Assembly (NCBI GenBank): GCA_946414885.1
Contig: CAMKQH010000002.1
Location: 150,741 to 214,740 of the forward strand
Length of the DNA stretch: 64,000 bases
Direction of reading: 5' to 3'
From: an uncultured Lachnospiraceae bacterium
GTDB taxonomy: Bacteria > Bacillota > Clostridia > Lachnospirales > Lachnospiraceae
Position 1 is the first letter of the stretch, and the number at the start of each line of letters is the position of its first letter. This document shows, piece by piece, positions 27,992-37,455 of this stretch. The notes under the pieces were generated by a model that was not told the origin of the DNA, ran no database searches, and was given only the letters and a program-made list of their open reading frames with translations. The position numbers were made by a program, and so were the translations under genes.

Positions 27992-28019
27992 AGTATATCA
28001 CTTGTTAATTTATTGTCAA
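27992..28019 (-). promoter_or_regulatory. Sigma-A promoter of the PAP2 gene
   Basis: On the minus strand a perfect TTGACA (28019-28014), a 16-base spacer and TATACT (27997-27992). Confidence 0.88.
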
Positions 28020-28157
28020 TATCTTTAAGAAAAAGTTAAGATTTAAAAAAACGTGGCATTCCGGACGCGAACGTGATATACTTTATTCGCGCGTGTTTTT
28101 GAAGCGAAACGGTGAAAATGACCATGCGCGTTTGCAGTAAAAATGGGAGGTTGCGCC

Positions 28158-29036
28158 ATGTCTTCAGACGTATTGAATTTTTATCTTCCGGACTTTTATA
28201 CGAACGTAAATCTTTTCTGTTTCTTTCACGACATGCAACAGAGCGCGCCGTCCTGTTTTTATGACGACGTAAAGATCACTTCGGCATACGGCAGCTTTCC
28301 GAACTGTATCTGGAATGGCGGAAGGGTGATCCTGGACCGCGTTTCCAAGGACATGATCGAAGCCGTTCTGAAGCAGTATCGCGACAGGGGGATCAAGGTC
28401 CGCTTTACCTTTACGAATCCTTTGATCGAAGAGAAACATTTGGCGGATCATTTCTGTAACATGGTCATGGAGCTTGCAGACCATGCCGGAAATGAGGTGC
28501 TGGTCAATGCCCCCGTTTTGGAACAATACATCCGTGAAAAGTATCCGGATTACGCGCTGATCTCGTCCACGACGAAGTGCTTAAATGACTTTGAACGCAT
28601 CAAGGAAGAGCTTGAAAAGGATTATTCCCTGGTGGTGCTGGATTCAGCCCTGAACAACACGCCGGAGATCTTTGCCATGGATCACAGGGACCGCGTGGAA
28701 CTGATCGTCAATCACTATTGCGCGGACAACTGTCCCAGAAGAAAAATGCATTATAACGTCATTGGAAAGGCACAGCTGGAGTATTCCAACACGCCGCCTG
28801 ACTGGCAGTGCAACAACGTAAACCGTGAATTCTTCCGGGTGATGGAGAACCGCTCCTTTATTTCGACAGAGTTAATTTTTGGCAAGTACCGTGAGGCGGG
28901 ATTCCGTCATTTCAAATTGGACGGAAGAGGCTTCCCGGCCCACAGGCTGATCGCGGCGATGCTCTATTATTTCGTAAAGCCGCAATGGCATGATCAGTTT
29001 TGGCAGATTATTCTTCGTGAGATTTATAAGATTTAG
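28158..29036 (+). CDS. Conserved-looking cytoplasmic protein, unknown
   Basis: A 292-residue protein without membrane segments. Alternating strand/helix stretches (GGRVILDRVSKDMIEAVLK, KVRFTFTNPLI, EVLVNAPVLEQYI, YSLVVLDSALN) look like a TIM-barrel. VNHYCADNCPRRKMHY carries two Cys in a context that recalls U32 peptidase-like or radical-SAM-related barrels, but no CxxxCxxC cluster is present. ATG 28158 follows GGGAGG by eight bases and is preferred to ATG 28143. A TATACT at 28077-28082 may be its -10. I do not assign a function. Confidence 0.8.
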   Translation: MSSDVLNFYLPDFYTNVNLFCFFHDMQQSAPSCFYDDVKITSAYGSFPNCIWNGGRVILDRVSKDMIEAVLKQYRDRGIKVRFTFTNPLIEEKHLADHFCNMVMELADHAGNEVLVNAPVLEQYIREKYPDYALISSTTKCLNDFERIKEELEKDYSLVVLDSALNNTPEIFAMDHRDRVELIVNHYCADNCPRRKMHYNVIGKAQLEYSNTPPDWQCNNVNREFFRVMENRSFISTELIFGKYREAGFRHFKLDGRGFPAHRLIAAMLYYFVKPQWHDQFWQIILREIYKI

Positions 29037-29106
29037 ATTCGGAATCTCCGGTGGGAGAGTTTGAATAGAAGACTACAGAATTGAATGGAAAGCAGGAGGA
29101 AAAAAC

Positions 29107-30345
29107 ATGTATTCTTTGGATGAAGTGAGAAACGTGGATCCCGAGATCGCGCAGGCCATCGTGGACGAGCAGGCTCGTCAGAACAGCCACATTGAGCTGA
29201 TTGCGTCGGAGAACTGGGTATCCAAGGCCGTTATGGCAGCAATGGGCAGCCCTTTGACCAACAAGTACGCGGAAGGTTATCCCGGAAAGAGATACTACGG
29301 CGGATGCGAGTGCGTTGACGTGGTTGAGAATCTGGCTATCGAGAGGGCAAAGGAGCTGTTCGGCTGTGATTACGCGAACGTTCAGCCTCATTCCGGCGCA
29401 CAGGCAAACATGGCAGTACAGTTTGCGGTATGCCAGCCTGGCGATACCATCATGGGCATGAACCTTGCTCACGGAGGACATCTGACCCACGGCTCACCGG
29501 TAAACATGTCCGGTAAGTATTTCAACGTCGTTCCTTACGGCGTGAATGACGAGGGCTTTATCGATTATGACGAGCTTCGCAGAATCGCCCTGGAAGCTAA
29601 GCCGAAGCTGATCATCGCAGGTGCGTCCGCATATGCGAGAACCATCGACTTCAAGAAATTCCGCGAGGTTGCTGACGAGGTTGGCGCCGTTCTCATGGTA
29701 GACATGGCTCACATTGCCGGCCTGATCGCTGCTGGACTTCATCCCTCACCCATTCCTTACGCAGACGTGGTTACCACCACGACGCACAAGACCCTGCGCG
29801 GTCCCAGAGGCGGTCTGATCCTCTGCAACAAGGAAGCGGCAGATAAATTTAACTTCAACAAGGCAATCTTCCCCGGCATTCAGGGCGGCCCTCTGATGCA
29901 CGTGATCGCAGCAAAGGCAGTTTGCTTCAAGGAAGCTCTGTCTGATGACTTCAAGACTTATCAGAAGAACATTGTTGACAATGCACAGGCACTTTGCAAG
30001 GGCCTTATGAGCCGCGGCATCAAGATCGTTTCCGGCGGCACCGACAATCATCTGATGCTGGTTGACCTGACCAACTTTGGTCTCACCGGCAAGGCTGTTG
30101 AGAAGCTTCTTGACCAGGCACACATTACCTGCAACAAGAATACCATTCCCAATGATCCTCAGTCTCCTTTCGTAACCAGCGGCATCCGTCTTGGCACGCC
30201 TGCAGTTACCAGCAGGGGTATGAATACGGAGGACATGGACAAGATCGCAGAGGCCATTGCCCTCGTGATCAAGGGCGGCGAGGAGAAGGTTCCCGAGGCA
30301 AGAGCCATCGTTCAGACCCTCACCGACAAGTATCCTTTGATCTAA
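29107..30345 (+). CDS. glyA: Serine hydroxymethyltransferase
   Basis: PLP enzyme that interconverts serine and glycine while loading tetrahydrofolate with a one-carbon unit. The 412-residue protein has the folate and PLP-site motifs [26 protein letters not shown] and the PLP lysine in [21 protein letters not shown] lies before the ATG. Single-gene unit ended by a strong terminator. No glycine or folate riboswitch was recognised upstream. Confidence 0.97.
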   Translation: MYSLDEVRNVDPEIAQAIVDEQARQNSHIELIASENWVSKAVMAAMGSPLTNKYAEGYPGKRYYGGCECVDVVENLAIERAKELFGCDYANVQPHSGAQANMAVQFAVCQPGDTIMGMNLAHGGHLTHGSPVNMSGKYFNVVPYGVNDEGFIDYDELRRIALEAKPKLIIAGASAYARTIDFKKFREVADEVGAVLMVDMAHIAGLIAAGLHPSPIPYADVVTTTTHKTLRGPRGGLILCNKEAADKFNFNKAIFPGIQGGPLMHVIAAKAVCFKEALSDDFKTYQKNIVDNAQALCKGLMSRGIKIVSGGTDNHLMLVDLTNFGLTGKAVEKLLDQAHITCNKNTIPNDPQSPFVTSGIRLGTPAVTSRGMNTEDMDKIAEAIALVIKGGEEKVPEARAIVQTLTDKYPLI

Positions 30346-30360
30346 TCCCCCAAAAACGAC

Positions 30361-30398
30361 AAAACTCCGACTGCCATTGAGGCGGCCGGAGTTTTTTT
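30361..30398 (+). terminator. Intrinsic terminator after glyA
   Basis: AAAACTCCG pairs with CGGAGTTTT around an inner GC stem, followed by seven T. Confidence 0.9.
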
Positions 30399-30430
30399 GT
30401 ACAGATTAACGAAAGGAATTCCCCTAAAAA

Positions 30431-30444
30431 TGAAAGCGCTTTCA
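30431..30444 (+). promoter_or_regulatory. cre-like palindrome (CcpA/LacI family site)
   Basis: TGAAAGCGCTTTCA is a perfect 14-bp palindrome that matches the catabolite-responsive element consensus. It lies about 100 bases upstream of the best promoter for the lipoprotein gene and 900 upstream of the sugar-binding protein gene. Confidence 0.6.
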
Positions 30445-30540
30445 GCAACACGCACAAAAAATACCTTAAAAAACACAGGTGTTATTGTTGAAAAACACAA
30501 AAGAAGTAAAAAAGATGCTTATTGAGGTAAAAGAATTCCA

Positions 30541-30569
30541 TTTACTTCAAAATTGTGCTGAATTATACT
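30541..30569 (+). promoter_or_regulatory. Candidate sigma-A promoter of the lipoprotein gene
   Basis: TTTACT (30541-30546), a 17-base spacer and TATACT (30564-30569). A second TATAAT at 30606-30611 lacks a good -35. Confidence 0.55.
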
Positions 30570-30625
30570 TGAAAGCAAGGTAAGGGTTTCTTATGGGGTA
30601 TTTTGTATAATTTAGGAAGAAGAAG

Positions 30626-31222
30626 ATGAAAAGAAATCGATTAATTACCTTAGGATGCTTGATTATCTGCCTAATGATTCTTGCGTGCGGTTGTGAGAAG
30701 GAACCGGATCACAAGAAAACAGGCGAGAGTTGGGCTTACGTACATGAACCGGCAGCAGAGATTCTTTGGCTTGGGGAAAATGGAAAGGCAACGTTCAAGG
30801 GAGAGGATTATGACTTCGTCAAGGATGACTCGTTCATCACTTTGACGGACAAAAACCAGAAGGCCTTGAAGATGCATTATTCCATGAACAAAGATCAGAT
30901 GTTGTTATACGAGATCAATGAGTACCATTTTGTCGCGACGGATGGCTCGGGGGAGCCGGATGGCCTTGTGGGGACTTGGAAGGGCGGCGAAGAGGACAGA
31001 AGTTCTTTCCAGTTTACGGAGGAAGGCATCTTCATGGAGGATGAATTTTTCCCGGGGCACTATACCGTAGACGAAAAGAACGGAACGGTCAAGTTAATGT
31101 ACGAGGATCATTTTGCTGACACCGTCTTTTATTTTCATTTGGATGGGGAAAAGCTGACGATCGAATATCCTTGGCCCATGGTTAAAACGGATTTTGAAAA
31201 GAAAGATTCTGCTAAGGAATGA
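30626..31222 (+). CDS. Lipocalin-like lipoprotein, unknown
   Basis: A 198-residue exported lipoprotein. The signal segment LITLGCLIICLMILAC ends in a lipobox-like ILAC, followed by a charged region and a beta-rich domain with two similar halves, each of the type 'W-G-E-N-G-K-A-T-F' and 'GTWKGGEEDRSSFQFTEEG'. That repeat resembles lipocalin-like DUF folds that measure or bind small ligands. Function not known. It precedes the carbohydrate transporter but has its own promoter region. Confidence 0.78.
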   Translation: MKRNRLITLGCLIICLMILACGCEKEPDHKKTGESWAYVHEPAAEILWLGENGKATFKGEDYDFVKDDSFITLTDKNQKALKMHYSMNKDQMLLYEINEYHFVATDGSGEPDGLVGTWKGGEEDRSSFQFTEEGIFMEDEFFPGHYTVDEKNGTVKLMYEDHFADTVFYFHLDGEKLTIEYPWPMVKTDFEKKDSAKE

Positions 31223-31293
31223 TGAAAGTCATCCGGACGCCCGGGAGGGCACTAATTTTGGTCATTAGGCAATAAAGCCTGTGATATAGTTAC

Positions 31294-31314
31294 TATAATG
31301 GGGCATTCCCCATT
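31294..31314 (+). promoter_or_regulatory. TATAAT with an overlapping AATGGGG palindrome
   Basis: A perfect TATAAT (31294-31299) is overlapped by AATGGGG-CATT-CCCCATT (31297-31314), a perfect 7-bp inverted repeat at the expected transcription start of the binding-protein gene. It could be a repressor operator or a 5' hairpin that stabilises the message. Confidence 0.5.
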
Positions 31315-31344
31315 ACACGTATTCAAAAAGGAGGAGAAAGTATT

Positions 31345-32646
31345 ATGAAACTGAAAAAAGTTGCAGCAACTCTGCTTGCAAGCGTAATGGTTCTTTCCAT
31401 GGCAGCATGTGGCACTGGCTCTGACAAGGGCGGTGACGGCAAGGGCGGCGCAGCTCAGCTGAGCAAGGACGACAAGATCACCCTGAGCATGTGGTGTATC
31501 GCTACCGAGAGCGATTCCAACCGTAATTCTTACGAGCTGGCTATCGACGAGATGAAGAAAGAGTATCCCAACATCACCCTGAATTGGGAAGCTTTTGAGA
31601 ACCAGTCTTACAAGACCAAGATTAAGGCAGCAGTTGCAGCTGACGAGCTTCCTGACATCTTCTTTACCTGGTCTTGCGCATTCCTTGGCGATTTCGTAAA
31701 GTCCGGTAAGGTTTACTGCCTGGATGAGGCTTACAAGAGCTATGCAAGCGAGCTTCCTGAAGTTATGATGGGCAACTCCACTTACGACGGAAAGCACTAC
31801 GGCGTGCCTCTGACCATGAACATCGTTGGTCTGTTCGCTAACATGGACCTTCTGAAGGAAGCTGGATACAACGAGATCCCTGGCACCTATGATGATTTCA
31901 TTAAGTGCTGTGACGCTCTGAAGGCTAAGGGAATCATGCCTTTCGGATGTGCTGGTTCTGAGACCTGGTGCGTAACCGAGTACCTTGAGTCCGTAATCGA
32001 GAAGTCCATCGGTGCTGACGCGCTGAACGACATCTTCCTTGGCAGAGCTACTTGGAACAATCCTGACGTTGCTAGCGCAGTTGATACCTTCCAGAAGATG
32101 GTTAACGACGGCTACTTTGATCCCAACGGCATCTCCCTGACCAACGACGAAGTTAAGGCTAACTTCATGAAGGGTCAGTATGCATTCTACATGAACGGTA
32201 CTTGGAACTGCGCAGACTTCGCAGGCGATGCAAACTTCTTCCCTAAGGTAAAGGTTGCTGAGTTCCCTGTTATCAACGCAGACAAGGCTAAGCTTGGTCA
32301 GCTTATCGGCGGTCCTTCCGATACCCTCGCAGTTGCAGCTTCTTCCAAGAACGCAGCAGCAGCAGCTACCTACACCTTTGAGCTTGGTAAGAGAATCTGC
32401 CACTATGGATATCTTGATGGTTGTGGACTTCCTGCTTGGACGCCTTACGGTGACACCAGCAAGGTTAACGGCCTGACCCAGGCAGTAGCTGAGATTTGTA
32501 ACAAAGCTAACGGTTACGTTCTGTTCGGTGATACCGCTATGAACGCTGACGAAGCTAATACCTATCTTGATTACGTAGCACAGGTTTACGGATGCAAGGT
32601 TGACGGCGCTGGCTTCATCAAGGGCCTTTCCAAGGACATCAGATAA
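31345..32646 (+). CDS. Extracellular solute-binding protein, carbohydrate ABC transporter
   Basis: Family 1 sugar-binding lipoprotein of 433 residues. A signal peptide ends in a lipobox-like SMAAC, then a Gly/Ser/Asp linker, then the two-lobed binding fold (ITLSMWCIATESDSN, DIFFTWSC, YGVPLTMNIVGLF). It should deliver a sugar or oligosaccharide to the two permeases encoded next; no ATPase gene is present, which is usual because such systems share a common MsmK-type ATPase. Highly biased, translation-optimised codons suggest strong expression. AAGGAGG precedes the start. Confidence 0.93.
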   Translation: MKLKKVAATLLASVMVLSMAACGTGSDKGGDGKGGAAQLSKDDKITLSMWCIATESDSNRNSYELAIDEMKKEYPNITLNWEAFENQSYKTKIKAAVAADELPDIFFTWSCAFLGDFVKSGKVYCLDEAYKSYASELPEVMMGNSTYDGKHYGVPLTMNIVGLFANMDLLKEAGYNEIPGTYDDFIKCCDALKAKGIMPFGCAGSETWCVTEYLESVIEKSIGADALNDIFLGRATWNNPDVASAVDTFQKMVNDGYFDPNGISLTNDEVKANFMKGQYAFYMNGTWNCADFAGDANFFPKVKVAEFPVINADKAKLGQLIGGPSDTLAVAASSKNAAAAATYTFELGKRICHYGYLDGCGLPAWTPYGDTSKVNGLTQAVAEICNKANGYVLFGDTAMNADEANTYLDYVAQVYGCKVDGAGFIKGLSKDIR

Positions 32647-32683
32647 TTGATTTCCTTAATGGAACAGTAATTAAATAATGATT

Positions 32684-32735
32684 TGCGGTCTTTCCCAATC
32701 CTCCGTAAGGGGAACCGGAAAGACCGCATTTTTAA
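32684..32735 (+). terminator. Attenuating terminator between binding protein and permeases
   Basis: GCGGTCTTTCC pairs with GGAAAGACCGC across a 25-base loop region and is followed by ATTTTT. Partial read-through would give much more binding protein than permease, a common design. Confidence 0.85.
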
Positions 32736-32758
32736 TTCACCGGAAGGTAACGATTGGA

Positions 32759-33676
32759 ATGAAAGAGAAAACTTTTAAGAAAATAAGCATATTTTTGTTC
32801 TTATTACCTGCATTACTCTTATTCATCGGCGTGCTGATCTACCCGATCATCATGTCCGTTTGTTACAGCTTCTATGATCTGAGAAGCGTTTCTACGACTG
32901 GAATGCAATGGTGTGGCCTGGATAACTATAAAGAACTTTTCACCAGCGGCTCCATAAGTTTCTGGCGGGCACTTGGAAATTCATTACTCTTGGCTGCACT
33001 TTCCGTATTTATACAGTTACCCCTGGCTTTGGGACTGGCGCTCATGTTGGGTAAGGGAATCAAGGGAGAGAGAGCTTATCTTTCCATTTACTTCCTGCCC
33101 GTATTGATCTCCACGGTAGTAATCGGTCAGTTGTGGCGTAAGATCTACAACCCTGACTACGGTATTCTGAACGCGGTATTATCCTTGCTTGGAATCACCA
33201 ACGTGATGCCGAACGGCGGCTGGCTCGGAAATGAAGCCTCCGCGCTTTGGTGCGTATTTATTCCCACGCTGTGGCAATACGTTGGTTATCACATGCTTCT
33301 GATGTACGCAGGCGTTCGAAGCGTTTCCCCTGAGCTTCGCGAAGCAGCAAAGCTTGACGGCGCAACCGATGCTCAGGTTGACTGGTACGTCGTGATTCCC
33401 GTCATCAAACCCATCATTAAGGTAAGCGTAATCTTCGCAGTAACCGGTTCCTTGAAATCCTTCGACTTGATCTACGTCCTGACGAATGGCGGACCTTATC
33501 ATGCGACGGAAGTGCCGAGTACCTTGATGATCAACATGCTGTTCCTGCGTAACCGCTACGGTATGGGCAGTACGATCGCGGTTATGCTGATCTTGTTGTG
33601 TTTTGCCTTTGCATTACTGATTAACTGGGCATTTAAGGAGAAGGATATCTATGGAAAAAAAGAGCATGTTGAATAG
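32759..33676 (+). CDS. Sugar ABC transporter permease, first subunit
   Basis: MalF-like inner-membrane permease of 305 residues with six helices. The cytoplasmic EAA loop reads ELREAAKLDGATDAQ, the site that docks the ATPase. I place the start at ATG 32759 behind GGAAGG; the open frame further upstream runs through the terminator hairpin. Overlaps the second permease gene by 26 bases. Confidence 0.92.
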   Translation: MKEKTFKKISIFLFLLPALLLFIGVLIYPIIMSVCYSFYDLRSVSTTGMQWCGLDNYKELFTSGSISFWRALGNSLLLAALSVFIQLPLALGLALMLGKGIKGERAYLSIYFLPVLISTVVIGQLWRKIYNPDYGILNAVLSLLGITNVMPNGGWLGNEASALWCVFIPTLWQYVGYHMLLMYAGVRSVSPELREAAKLDGATDAQVDWYVVIPVIKPIIKVSVIFAVTGSLKSFDLIYVLTNGGPYHATEVPSTLMINMLFLRNRYGMGSTIAVMLILLCFAFALLINWAFKEKDIYGKKEHVE

Positions 33677-34535
33677 TAGCGTAGATCTGGATCAATTTCA
33701 GGTCCAGAAGACGAATAAGTTTGTAAAAGTATTGATTTACATTGGCTTGGTGATTTGGGCCTTGATCGACCTGTTCCCCATTTACTGGATGTTCACGTTC
33801 TCTTTGAAGAATAACGAAGAAGTGTACGGCATGAACGTTATGGGCTTGCCCAAGCAGTGGCTCTGGTCCAACTACGAAAGAGCCATGACCACCGGTAACA
33901 TGCCGCTCTACTTCATGAACAGTATCATTGTTACGGTATGTGCGATTGCATTGTGTCTGATCGCTGCATTGATGGCAACCTATGCGATCACGAGAATCAT
34001 TTGGAAGGGAAGCCAGCTGATGAACAGCTTCTTTATGCTGGGTATCACGATTCCCGTACATGCATCCGTCGTTCCGATCTTTATCACGCTGAGCAGAGCT
34101 CACATGGTGAATTCCCGTATAGCGCTGATCGTTCCTTACGCGGCATTCTCGCTTGCCATGGCTATCCTGATCTGTACCGGTTTCATGAACGACATCCCGA
34201 AGGATCTGGATGAGGCAGCTTACATCGACGGATGTAACGTTTGGAAGACTTTCGTCATGATCATTTGTCCGCTGATGAAACCCGCGCTTGCAACCATCAC
34301 GATCTACACGTTCCTGCAGTGCTGGAACGAGCTGATGTTCGCAAACGTATTTATCAGCAAGAACGCACTGAAGACGCTTCCCGTTGGTATCCAGGCATTG
34401 TCCGGACAGCATACCACGGACTGGGGTCCCATCGGTGCGGCACTGGTTATCGCAACGTTCCCTACTTTGCTCGCATACGTATTCATGAGCAAATCCATTC
34501 AGGAGAGCTTCATTGCGGGTGCAGTTAAGGGTTAA
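33651..34535 (+). CDS. Sugar ABC transporter permease, second subunit
   Basis: MalG-like permease of 294 residues, six helices, with EAA loop DIPKDLDEAAYIDGCNVWK. It pairs with the preceding permease in the membrane. It starts inside that gene behind GGAG, so translation is coupled. A terminator follows. Confidence 0.93.
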   Translation: MEKKSMLNSSVDLDQFQVQKTNKFVKVLIYIGLVIWALIDLFPIYWMFTFSLKNNEEVYGMNVMGLPKQWLWSNYERAMTTGNMPLYFMNSIIVTVCAIALCLIAALMATYAITRIIWKGSQLMNSFFMLGITIPVHASVVPIFITLSRAHMVNSRIALIVPYAAFSLAMAILICTGFMNDIPKDLDEAAYIDGCNVWKTFVMIICPLMKPALATITIYTFLQCWNELMFANVFISKNALKTLPVGIQALSGQHTTDWGPIGAALVIATFPTLLAYVFMSKSIQESFIAGAVKG

Positions 34536-34570
34536 CGTAATAATTGAATCATCCTAAGAGAAAATAACGG

Positions 34571-34602
34571 AAGAGGGCAGACGAAAACGTCTGCTCTTTT
34601 TC
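34571..34602 (+). terminator. Intrinsic terminator after the permeases
   Basis: AAGAGGGCAGACG pairs with CGTCTGCTCTT around a four-A loop, then T's. Confidence 0.87.
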
Positions 34603-34604
34603 GT

Positions 34605-34633
34605 TTGCCAGTTTTCAAAAAAAGTGCTAGAAT
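34605..34633 (+). promoter_or_regulatory. Sigma-A promoter of the kinase/regulator pair
   Basis: TTGCCA (34605-34610), 17-base spacer and extended -10 TGCTAGAAT (TAGAAT at 34628-34633). It begins immediately after the terminator. Confidence 0.8.
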
Positions 34634-34675
34634 ATAAAAAGTGGCAACATAGGCTCTTGTGGATGGGAGAACGTC

Positions 34676-36499
34676 ATGGAAGAAACGCCGGTGGAAGGAA
34701 AAGTTAATCAGGAAAAGAAAAAACATTGGTCGTTGTCGGCGAAGCTTCGAATGGTCGTGTTTCTCATTATTTTTATCATTATCACGGCTTTTTTGATCTC
34801 CATGTTTTATTTTTCCTTGAGGGAGCGCATAGATAATGCGGAGCGCGAGGCGGACAGCCTCCTCAACACGATCTCCAACAGTATCGTCTCCGACGTTGAC
34901 GGATACAAGGAACTGTCCCGTCTGATCATGATGGACTCTACGGTGGTTACCTTTCTTCGCTCCAGCACGAAGAACGTGACTGACAAAATGAAAAATCAGG
35001 CGAGGAACGGTATTTTTAACATTTTGAACGTTACGGAAGACGTGCACGCCGTATTCGTATTTCGCGAAGACGGGGATTACGTGAGCACAAACCGGAATGC
35101 GTATTATTTCGACGTGGAGCGAATGGAAGTAGGAAGGTGGAAGTCAGACATTTTAGCCAGTCTGGGACGCGCCGTCATTTCCATCAACAGCAACAACACG
35201 ATTTTCAAGACGCGCGGAGGCGCCGTTCTTACCATAGGCCGTGCCATTTATGACATCTATACGCAGGAAAGAACGGGAATGCTTTTGATGAATCTCTCGG
35301 ATTCCGTATTGGAGAAAGAGATCCATGCCACCAAGAATGATAACGTGTGCATCACGGACTTGAAGGGGAGTTATCTTGCAGGGGATGAAAATCTCGTAAA
35401 GTATTATAGCGTGGATTTCGCCAATCCCAAGGTGATACACAAGGAAGTGCGCGCCACGACGGGAAGGAGATTGATTTCCGGATGCCGTATTCCGGAAATG
35501 CCTTTGATTATCATTACTTCCGCGAATCTTAACTCTGGCCGCATCCCGTATGAGACGGGTTATATTTTGATCTTTCTGCTGATCACCGTCATTATTGCCG
35601 CGTTCAGCGCAGGAACCTTTATTACCAGAAACATCACGACTCCCGTGTTCGAACTGACCAGGGCCATGGAAAAAAACAGGGAAGAGGGGAAGCTGGAACG
35701 GGTTAACGTCGTGTCTGTTGACAATGAGATCGGCATGTTGGAGGAAGGCTATAACAACATGATCGATCACGTAAATGATCTGATCAAAAGGCTGATCGAA
35801 AACGAGAAGATCCTGCAGAAATCGGAAATGCGCGTGCTTCACGAGCAGATCAAGCCCCATTTCCTGTATAATTCACTGGAGACCATAGGTTTTCTTGCCA
35901 TGGACGCAGGTGCGGAGGAGGTACATGCCGCACTGGAGACCCTGGGAAGCTTTTACCGGAATTTCTTGAGCAAGGGTGACAGGGAGATTCCACTAAAGCG
36001 CGAGATCTGCATCGTGCAGGATTACTTGTCCCTGCAAAAGCTTAGATACGGAGACATTCTGCAGGATGAATATGACATTGCGAAGGATACGGAGGATTTT
36101 GTCATTCCGAAGCTGATCCTGCAGCCCCTGGTGGAGAACAGCATTTATCACGGCATCCGTTTAAAAGGCGAAGAAGGCGTTATTAAGATTACAAGCTGGA
36201 TGGAGGAGGGCGTGCTGCACATTTCGGTGCGGGATAGCGGCGTTGGCATGACCCAGGAACAGATCGAGCATGTTCTTAGAAAGCGAAATGAAAGTGAGAT
36301 GGAGATTTCCTCTGATCCTTCCGAGAGCTTTGGCCTGTGGGGGACCATCGAAAGGATCCGGTGCTTCTGTGATGAAGACGACGTAGTAAAGATCCGAAGC
36401 GAAGAGGGCGAATACACGGAGGTGGAATTCGTCATACCGCCTAGGAGAATGGAGAGGGATAACGGAAACGATGAGAAAGTACAGAGTGATGCTCATTGA
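34676..36499 (+). CDS. YesM-type sensor histidine kinase
   Basis: Membrane sensor kinase of 607 residues. Helix 1 (VVFLIIFIIITAFLISMFYF), an extracellular sensing domain of about 230 residues, helix 2 (YILIFLLITVIIAAFSAGTF), a HAMP linker, then the His_kinase region with phospho-His in HEQIKPHFLYNSLE (near residue 389) and the ATPase motifs VENSIYHGI and VRDSGVGMT. This family controls carbohydrate uptake in Firmicutes, and the gene sits right after a sugar transporter, so sensing that sugar or its binding protein is inferred. It overlaps the response regulator gene by 29 bases. Confidence 0.94.
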   Translation: MEETPVEGKVNQEKKKHWSLSAKLRMVVFLIIFIIITAFLISMFYFSLRERIDNAEREADSLLNTISNSIVSDVDGYKELSRLIMMDSTVVTFLRSSTKNVTDKMKNQARNGIFNILNVTEDVHAVFVFREDGDYVSTNRNAYYFDVERMEVGRWKSDILASLGRAVISINSNNTIFKTRGGAVLTIGRAIYDIYTQERTGMLLMNLSDSVLEKEIHATKNDNVCITDLKGSYLAGDENLVKYYSVDFANPKVIHKEVRATTGRRLISGCRIPEMPLIIITSANLNSGRIPYETGYILIFLLITVIIAAFSAGTFITRNITTPVFELTRAMEKNREEGKLERVNVVSVDNEIGMLEEGYNNMIDHVNDLIKRLIENEKILQKSEMRVLHEQIKPHFLYNSLETIGFLAMDAGAEEVHAALETLGSFYRNFLSKGDREIPLKREICIVQDYLSLQKLRYGDILQDEYDIAKDTEDFVIPKLILQPLVENSIYHGIRLKGEEGVIKITSWMEEGVLHISVRDSGVGMTQEQIEHVLRKRNESEMEISSDPSESFGLWGTIERIRCFCDEDDVVKIRSEEGEYTEVEFVIPPRRMERDNGNDEKVQSDAH

Positions 36500-37229
36500 C
36501 GATGAGCAATCAGCGAGGAAATTAATGCGGGCCTCCATTGGGTGGGAGAGCCTGAACATGGAGGTCGTGGGAGAGGCCGCCAGCGGGATCGAGGCGATCA
36601 ACGTCATTGATGAGATGAAGCCGGACATTGCCTTTGTGGACATTTCCATGCCATTTATGAACGGGATTGAGTTTACGGAGGTCGCGACGACGCGCTACCC
36701 CAATTTGATCATCATTATCATGACGGCGCTGGACCAGTTTGAATACGCAAGGAGATGCGTGAGCCTGCCGGTATTTGAATACATGCTGAAGCCCCTGGTA
36801 AGGGCTGAGGTGACGGCGGTCTTAACCAACGTGAAAAAGAAGCTGGATGCGACGATTGACCTGGAAAGTGAGAGCGCGGCGGAGAACGCGCCCGGACCGG
36901 AGATCGAACCCAACACCATTGAGCAGATCAAGAAATTCATTGAGACGGGTTATACGGATTCGAAGATCAATCTTGCGTCCGTGGCAGAGCAGTTTGGCTT
37001 TAGCGCCAGCTATCTGTCCCGTAAGTTCAAGCAGGAGACGGGGAAAAACTTTGTGGAGTATCTGACGGAATGTCGCATGGAGAAGGCAATGAAACTCGCG
37101 GAGGCTGGAAAGAAGATGTTTCTGGCATCGGCGGAGGTTGGCATCCCGGATCCCAATTACTTTGGACGGTGCTTTAAGAAATATGCCGGGATGAGCTATT
37201 CGGAGTACATGGCATCCCATGCAAAATAG
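36471..37229 (+). CDS. YesN-type response regulator with AraC DNA-binding domain
   Basis: 252 residues: receiver domain with LIDDEQ, phospho-Asp in FVDISMPFMNG and the switch Lys in MLKPL; then a short linker and an AraC-type double helix-turn-helix (SVAEQFGFSASYLSRKFKQETG and VGIPDPNYFGRCFKKYAGMSYSEY). Partner of the overlapping sensor kinase; expected to activate the transporter genes upstream. The linker is short for the family, whose members often exceed 500 residues. Confidence 0.94.
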   Translation: MRKYRVMLIDDEQSARKLMRASIGWESLNMEVVGEAASGIEAINVIDEMKPDIAFVDISMPFMNGIEFTEVATTRYPNLIIIIMTALDQFEYARRCVSLPVFEYMLKPLVRAEVTAVLTNVKKKLDATIDLESESAAENAPGPEIEPNTIEQIKKFIETGYTDSKINLASVAEQFGFSASYLSRKFKQETGKNFVEYLTECRMEKAMKLAEAGKKMFLASAEVGIPDPNYFGRCFKKYAGMSYSEYMASHAK

Positions 37230-37275
37230 GAAAGAAGGACTCAAGGCTGCAAAAGTCGTGATTCTTCGTCAAAAT

Positions 37276-37308
37276 AACGAAGACCCATGGGAGGGTCTTC
37301 GTTTTTTT
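37276..37308 (+). terminator. Intrinsic terminator after the two-component genes
   Basis: ACGAAGACCC (37277-37286) pairs with GGGTCTTCGT (37293-37302), followed by seven T. Confidence 0.9.
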
Positions 37309-37323
37309 GTGGGTTTTCCCCTC

Positions 37324-37352
37324 TTGCGTTTTTGGGGATGCCATGATAGAAT
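37324..37352 (+). promoter_or_regulatory. Promoter of the ACT protein, hom and ask genes
   Basis: TTGCGT (37324-37329), 17-base spacer and extended -10 TGATAGAAT (TAGAAT at 37347-37352). Confidence 0.7.
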
Positions 37353-37455
37353 ATCTTTCGTTAGCATACAATTGTCTTTCCCAGAAAAACATTTACGGTG
37401 TTTCGGGAGTCGCTTTCGCCGGGAAGTCAGGCGGGAGAAAACGGGGGATGGAAAT

